Below, one piece after another: positions 58,690-64,000 of a stretch of 64,000 bases of DNA. The stretch comes from Aspidiotus rigidus (Eukaryota > Arthropoda > Insecta > Hemiptera > Diaspididae). Under the pieces are notes generated by a model that was not told the origin of the DNA, did no database searches, and saw only the letters and a program-made list of their open reading frames with translations. Numbering within the stretch: position 1 is the stretch's first letter; every line of letters starts with the position of its first letter. A program made the translations under genes and the position numbers. The DNA lies in contig JAVHKY010000024.1 of the NCBI GenBank assembly GCA_035079385.1, forward strand, positions 6,200,001-6,264,000. The letters run 5' to 3'.

Positions 58690-59873
58690 TAAGGTGTTTG
58701 GAAAAAGGCGTGTTCAGTTCGATGTTGAACAAAATGCAACCCACGTGCACGTTTGAAAATAGGTGGGGCGCATCAGAACCGAGTGACATCGCCCGGTTCC
58801 GTATGTGTGACAAGTGCTAAGAAAACCGGGCTCGGTGAAACAGATCGTAGCTCAGCTGGTGTATAGCGCCATGTTATTTACATTGTGGTAGGCACACTTC
58901 TTTTCAAACTCCTTTAACTGTAGCTTTTCTTACTTAGGGCAAACTGAATCAAGTCTTCAAATGCCCCCGCGAAAATACGAGCTCCCTTCAATGAATTAAC
59001 AGGTCATACCTTCTCGTATTAGAGCGGGAAAATGAAAGCTACGCGCTATACCTCAACTTTTACAAACGAGCACAAGCTAACTTACATTAAGATGGAGGGA
59101 AGAGAACCACAAGGATAGATAATAATTTGTCCTCTTTGTATTTATCATGTTCGTGAAGATAGATCTCGCTACATGCGTAAAGCATCTCCTAACAAGTAAA
59201 ACTACGTTAAGACCACGATTGAAGAATCATCCGCCACCCCAACATTAATTGCCGTGTTTTCCTACCTTATTTACAAATAGAAACCAAATATAGTATTTCG
59301 ATTTGAAAACTCTCCACCTCGTAGCATTACCTTAACGGGTCTAATGGTTATCAATGTACAGTTTTGCCTATTCTCATCTACATACGTACAAAAACAAAGT
59401 GAGACGCAGTTGCGAAACTCAGTTTATTGATGTTCATAGAGTGAATGGTGAATACGAGCATATTAGAAGGGCGTACGGGTAAATGGAAATGCTATTTATA
59501 TTCCAAATTGTGACGTCGACTGCCTATAGACTACACCGGTAATGTTCTAAATGACTAATCACCTAACGTTGATAAAGTGGGTGCTGATAAGCGGTCGTGA
59601 ATTATATTCTCGTTCGAGGTGCACCGAGAAAGGGGCTGTAAATAATATTAACAGCTTCGCGACTACTCTTATGATACGTTTTCCTCATTAAATCATTTAG
59701 TCAATTCGTTCGCTACGCATGCGATCAATTAATTTACTTTCAGCGCGATATTAATGAGAAAGGACAATCTGAAGTACTCGATCTATACCTTGCAGTTTCA
59801 ATTGAGAGTAGTGTTTGATCAATCCTACAGCTGAAAGATGATGAGTTACTCCACATTCTATTGCAGGCATGTA
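58690..59873. other. Retroelement flank and unique-looking island
   Basis: A tRNA-like segment at 58848-58912 is listed separately. 59040-59860 is CpG-containing, repeat-free, with no gene. Confidence 0.35.
58848..58912 (+). repeat. tRNA-like promoter segment, possible SINE head
   Basis: TAGCTCAGCTGG (58848-58859) is a perfect RNA polymerase III A box as found in tRNA D arms. TTTCAAACTCC (58902-58912), 54 bases later, resembles a decayed B box (GGTTCAAATCC). No acceptor stem or anticodon arm folds, so this is not a functional tRNA. A tRNA-derived SINE head or old tRNA pseudogene is the likely reading. Confidence 0.4.
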
Positions 59874-60228
59874 CAACCCTGTGGCCCGCGGAAGTCTTGA
59901 ATCTCGCCTAAAGGTGCATGTAGGAATTAGAAAAATAATGAAATAAAATTTAAACTTTTCAGAAATTATTGAACAAATGAATCACCTAATTTAATGAAAA
60001 CGAAATAATTTTCAAATTATTGTGTACACACAGAATCACGGGCCTCAAGGAGAGACTTGTGCTTGAACTTTTTCGGTAATTTTTCTGATATATGGAAAGA
60101 AACTTGTTGTACAACTGCGTAGTGAGACATGTGGATGACCCTCACAATAATTCGACCTTCCAGCATTTTTCTGTGTGGACCACAAACTCTTAAAACCATA
60201 AACGGAAAAAGTAGGTATCCCTGTCCTG
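59874..60228. mobile_element. Possible decayed hAT-type element
   Basis: The start CAGGCATGTACAACCCTGTG then GCCCGCGG is the kind of terminus seen in hAT elements (CAGGG..G..CAACC..TGGCCCGCGG). Near the right side TGTGTGGACCACAAACTCTT resembles the usual inner partner, and the end at about 60228 reads CCTG. The flanking 8-mers TTCTATTG and CTCTATAT match at only five positions, so the boundary is uncertain. Confidence 0.35.
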
Positions 60229-60894
60229 CTCTATATTGGTACTAGAAATTCGTCACAATTATTCAACATGGGCAATCTAATATTTCCACGTTCGCAGGAC
60301 TTCCATAAGTTATTGAATGGTAATAAGAAAAAAAAAAGACATCGCAGAGAGGAGTACTCTGCTCAGGCCTCACTGGAGAGGGGCAAACACCTGCGCATCA
60401 TTTGTTCTTTCTTTTTTGTTGAAACATTGGAAAATCAAAAATCACCTTTCTGATGCCCTTAAAGTTCTAAGTAGGGGAAATTTGATCACTAGACTATCTA
60501 ATAGACATTTCCTGACCTCATTGAGATATATCATGATTTCAGTTGTGGTGGTCCCATCTGGTTTTATTGAAAAAAACTCGAAACGGGACTATGGCCCCTT
60601 GTGAAGTATCGTTCCAAGCAGTTTATATCCACCTCGCTGAATTTTAAAATTGAAAATATTGAAATACTATTGAGCATATGAATATTTTTTGAGTTAATAA
60701 AATCTGTTCTTGTGGTCTCACAGGTACAAAAATCTTTTTCATGCTTGTACCACCATTTTCAATTTTTATTTTTTATCAATTTTTTGTGGGGAATGTAGTA
60801 TTTGTTTTGTTGGGAGGGACTTCATCAGAAAACGGCTGCTAGCGATCTGCGTCCGACATTTGTGACGTCATAATTTTTGGTAAAATGTCCATAA
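60229..60894. other. No secure gene
   Basis: A 95-codon plus-strand frame (60317-60604) overlaps a second frame and has no recognised motif. A TGACGTCA lies at about 60862. Confidence 0.35.
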
Positions 60895-61212
60895 TGATGT
60901 TGATAGGAGAGGAACATGGGAAAAGTTTTGACTCACAACTTACATAATAAATTTAATAGTAGGAAGCCACGTACAGGAGAGGAACTTGAAAAACATCCGA
61001 CTTTTGAGTAATTGTACATAATTATGATGAAAGGGGGACTTGACAAAATGACTCTGATGTGATGTAATTGTCCCCCTTTCTTTTCAAAAATATAGGTAAT
61101 TATTTCTCAATTGAATCAAAAACATAAAGTCGTAAACAAAATATTATAAAATGTTTACCTACCTAAAATAGTAATTATTATCAAAGGACTTTTCAAGAAC
61201 AGGTTCCCTGCT
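60895..61212 (+). mobile_element. 45-bp-minisatellite element, partial copy with right terminal repeat
   Basis: Diverged units (TAGGAGAGGAACATGGGAAA, GGAACTTGAAAAACATCCGA, GAAAGGGGGACTTGACAAAA) are followed by AAGAACAGGTTCCCTG at 61197-61212, matching the right inverted repeat at 8791-8808. The tail found in other copies is absent. An 11-bp inverted repeat, GAAAGGGGGAC (61029-61039) with its complement at 61070-61080, lies inside. Confidence 0.65.
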
Positions 61213-61980
61213 GCCATTGCATCATACCTCTACCCCTGCTGATTGATATTTTCTGGATTGTTAGGGAAAAGTTTGTATGATCGTACTTAATGGATACATA
61301 ATTGTCACTATGGAACAGAACTGTCTCAAGTCCAATATAATTTGTATGCAACTTATTAAGATAATTGTGTTCTATGGTAGCGACATGATCCCAGACGAAG
61401 TCTTTCTGACAAAGAGTGAGAAGATATCATCCTTCTCTTTCTCAAAAAGGAAGTAATCAATAAAAGTGTGATCTTCAATTCTCCTCCTTCACTACTCTCA
61501 AGCCCTGATTGTTAGAATGATTAAAAATTGCTTTCAAAGCAATAAGCATTTGAATTGATTCACCTAAATTAGAGGATACGCCAATTGTATTATTGTTTTT
61601 ATACTTGCCATAATAGTTTAATAATGCCTAATAATTAGAAAGGACCTTGAATTCCGCCACCGTATAAGACAGACTTGCAAACACTTGATCCAAGGGGTTT
61701 TGAAGTTTGGCTCGCGTTTACCAACCAGCAGGCTTAATTGTGGGGGTAGGTTTAGTTGAGCGCAGTCTATCCAAAACAATTCAGAGTAGGCCTTGGCCCA
61801 TCTGAATAAATAAAATTTTAAAGAACAAAATTGACGCGAACTTTTCTTAACGTAAGCCAAAAGCAGGCCTGCCAAAGGTCAATTTTAAAGGTACGTCAGG
61901 CCCACCACCGTAACGTTCTCGATAAATTGAAAAAATTATTCAAAATCCTGTGGTAATCACATATATATTTTTTTCCAACG
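61213..61980. other. No gene recognised
   Basis: AT-rich. An 85-codon minus-strand frame (61875 to 61618) has hydrophobic and basic parts but no known motif. Confidence 0.35.
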
Positions 61981-61982
61981 TA

Positions 61983-62190
61983 GGAACCTTGTTTTATGAG
62001 GATTATTTTGTGAAAAAAGTCCACAAACGGTCAGAGTACGGAGGCCTCCTCCTAGTTTTTGGAAATTCCAACTGACGAGTTACCTACAAGAATATTGCAT
62101 TTGGTAAAATTTCAACTTCCGAACTATTTATAATTGTACTTGAAAAATTTTATTATCATCAGAAGGAAAATTCAAGGACTTGAAAAATTT
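61983..62190 (+). mobile_element. 45-bp-minisatellite element, partial copy with left terminal repeat
   Basis: AGGAACCTTGTTTTATGAGG matches the left inverted repeat. It is followed by two to three strongly diverged units (GGTAAAATTTCAACTTCCGA, GGACTTGAAAAATTTCATAT). The right end is not recognised. Confidence 0.55.
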
Positions 62191-62784
62191 CATATGGTTA
62201 GTTATATAATGATAAGAAAACATGTAGTGTTTGAAACAATACTGAGTCGCCATGCGCTTCAATATTCGGGTCTCTTAGTTTTTTTTTCCTCATTGCCTGT
62301 TACCTGATGGAAATTCACTTTTTATTTTTTTGAAAAGATCTGGAGCTTTTTTTCCTACCAAGATGTGAAGCTCAAGAGATCTAGATTTTCTCTATGTCAA
62401 GATCTGGAAACCAAGAGATCCACATCTTTGTTCTACTCAGATCTGGAACAGACCTAATATATACGATTGAAGTATTGAGAAGGACACTTTTTCAAAAACT
62501 GTGCAAAAATTTGAAAAACGCTATGCAAAAATAAAATCATAGATGACGCACAATATGTGATACGTGCAGTACCTATTAATCAAACGATATACATTATCAT
62601 CAATAATGATGTTCAAAGACTATCTTCGTCACTCTTGACGAAGACTATACGAGAAATTAAATTTGCCAGGCAAAAATTAAATCTTAAGAGACAGAGAATG
62701 TATATCTGACCCAAAAATATTGTTAAACAGTGAGAAAATCAAAATTGATTCCATTACAGTGCGAACTTGGCAGAATTTTAGAAA
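62191..62784. other. AT-rich sequence with local AGATCTGGA repeats
   Basis: Phrases built on AGATCTGGA, CAAGATGTGAAG and CCAAGAGATC at 62335-62450 repeat loosely. No gene. Confidence 0.35.
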
Positions 62785-62817
62785 TCATTGCGGCTCAAAA
62801 AAATTTGAGTACCGCTG
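62785..62817 (-). mobile_element. hAT-like terminal inverted repeat (right end only)
   Basis: Read on the minus strand the segment starts CAGCGGTACTCAAATTTTTT followed by GAGCCGCAATG. The plus-strand start at 44171 reads CAGCGATACTCAAATTTTTG then AGCCCAAAAT. The two are therefore copies of one terminus in opposite orientation. The other ends were not located. Confidence 0.5.
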
Positions 62818-64000
62818 ACCGTTCAATTTGAATTTTTTGAAATTAAAATTTTTGCGTCTGCAAACAAAAAAAGGCTACAATGTGGTTCATAATATCTATC
62901 GAGTCATAAGCCCGTCATTTAATTAAAATTCAAAAAAATGAGCATTCACAATTTATTGAAATGCCGAAACTTAGAATTTTCACAAGCTCCCCTTAATTGT
63001 GAATTTCAGTACTTTGGAATCTGTATTTTTACAGAGAATAGTGACATTGCACAGGGTTACAAGTGATTGGAGAAGCTATTCATAATATAGTTGGATTAAT
63101 TCTTGACGGATAGTTTTTCTAAACCTAAAAACTCCTCCAACATTTTCTTATTACATAATTATTGATCTTTTAATCAAGTCAAAAAGGAGTCCTCATTTAT
63201 TGCAATATTTTGCTCTCAAATGCAAATACTGTCAAAGATTCAAAGAGAACATTTGCAAATTCTTTCAAAAGAAGCCATAGTCGAATAATGTGAACTTTTC
63301 ATATAATATTCCATACGTACCGACCAACAATTTTTTTTAAATCAATTACCTGGAATTTTTTTGCAAGAATTTACCTTGTAGCTCTCCCTCACACCTCATT
63401 TTCAAAACTTTTATTAACTGAATTATTCATGCTGCAATTTTTAGAAAATTTCAACGATAATGCCCATTTTGGCGCTACCCCTGAATTACATTACACCATT
63501 GAAAATTTTTAAATCTCTTCTTTAGACCATTTTCTGACAACCTTCTATAATTGAAAATTTTTAAAAATTTTTCCAGTCTCAGAAACAGACGCATTGAGTT
63601 TTATTTTTCTAATTTTCGATTTCTTTTCGTCTCTCAATGGAGGCAGACTGCAATCTGCCTCCTTTCGTATTTTTCGAATCCCATTTATACAAATTCGAAT
63701 CAATTTTTATATACAAAGTATTTTAAAATGTTTTTCTCGTCGAAATTCATTATTTCCCAGTGTTTATTATCAACTATATCACAAATTTATTCTCATACAA
63801 AAAGGAATCTAATCTTCCTTCCTAAAAAAGGAGAGAGTCAGTCTTTCCTTAGTGCGCGCTAAACGATCAATATTTATGCGTCAATTTTTGCATCATTAAT
63901 GATGACCCTGCCTTCAATAAATTGATGACAGAAATTTTTCTTGTGGGTTCTTCCACACGATCAAATTAAGTATCAACTGCCACAACAGAACAAAACTGAT
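62818..64000. other. AT-rich sequence, no gene recognised
   Basis: Two overlapping plus-strand frames at 63551-63862 are Phe/Ile/Ser-rich, as expected from AT-rich DNA, and lack motifs. No repeat boundary was recognised. Confidence 0.4.

Noticed and set aside
58848..58912. Functional tRNA gene
   Set aside because: The D-arm-like A box is perfect, but there is no matching acceptor stem, anticodon arm or intact B box.

Overview
The window looks like a gene-poor, AT-rich stretch of an animal nuclear genome, most likely an arthropod (probably an insect). The reasons are intron-style splice signals, no long bacterial-type reading frames, abundant short transposon relics (hAT-type DNA elements, Penelope-like retroelements, one non-LTR fragment), microsatellites, and one Ser/Pro/His-rich exon typical of a developmental regulator. 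The organism is inferred, not proven. No complete protein-coding gene is visible. Most short open frames are chance frames or by-products of repeats; the 45-bp minisatellite unit, for example, is a multiple of three and stays open in several frames.

The only convincing host coding sequence is a terminal exon on the minus strand (16956 down to 16617). It has a good acceptor site and encodes the last 112 residues of a low-complexity, probably nuclear protein. Its upstream exons are not visible up to 64000, so most of the window may be its intron or 5' flank.

The rest alternates between two textures. One is repeat-free, CpG-containing stretches with no recognisable genes (roughly 230-3480, 6800-8280, 14400-15280, 16250-19300, 22900-25400, 28280-33200, 35570-37060, 40640-42480, 45650-46850, 47900-49650, 53640-55480, 59040-59860). 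The other is blocks of young or decayed repeats between them. The repeat blocks carry at least 25 copies of the palindrome TGACGTCA, the canonical CREB/ATF site, against about one expected by chance.

Notable mobile DNA: a cluster of three non-autonomous hAT-type elements with terminal inverted repeats and 8-bp target duplications (10534-11060, 11347-11532, 11691-12829); a dispersed family built around a 45-bp minisatellite with inverted CAGGGAACCTGTTTTAT-type ends, in about ten copies; two Penelope-like reverse transcriptase relics (43143-43525 and 58083-58689), the second near a hammerhead-ribozyme-like motif; four long inverted-repeat hairpins (1661-1813, 6697-6770, 10368-10494, 55983-56297); and several unassigned coding-like relics, the best at 26785-27003, 27998-28160 and 34003-34317.
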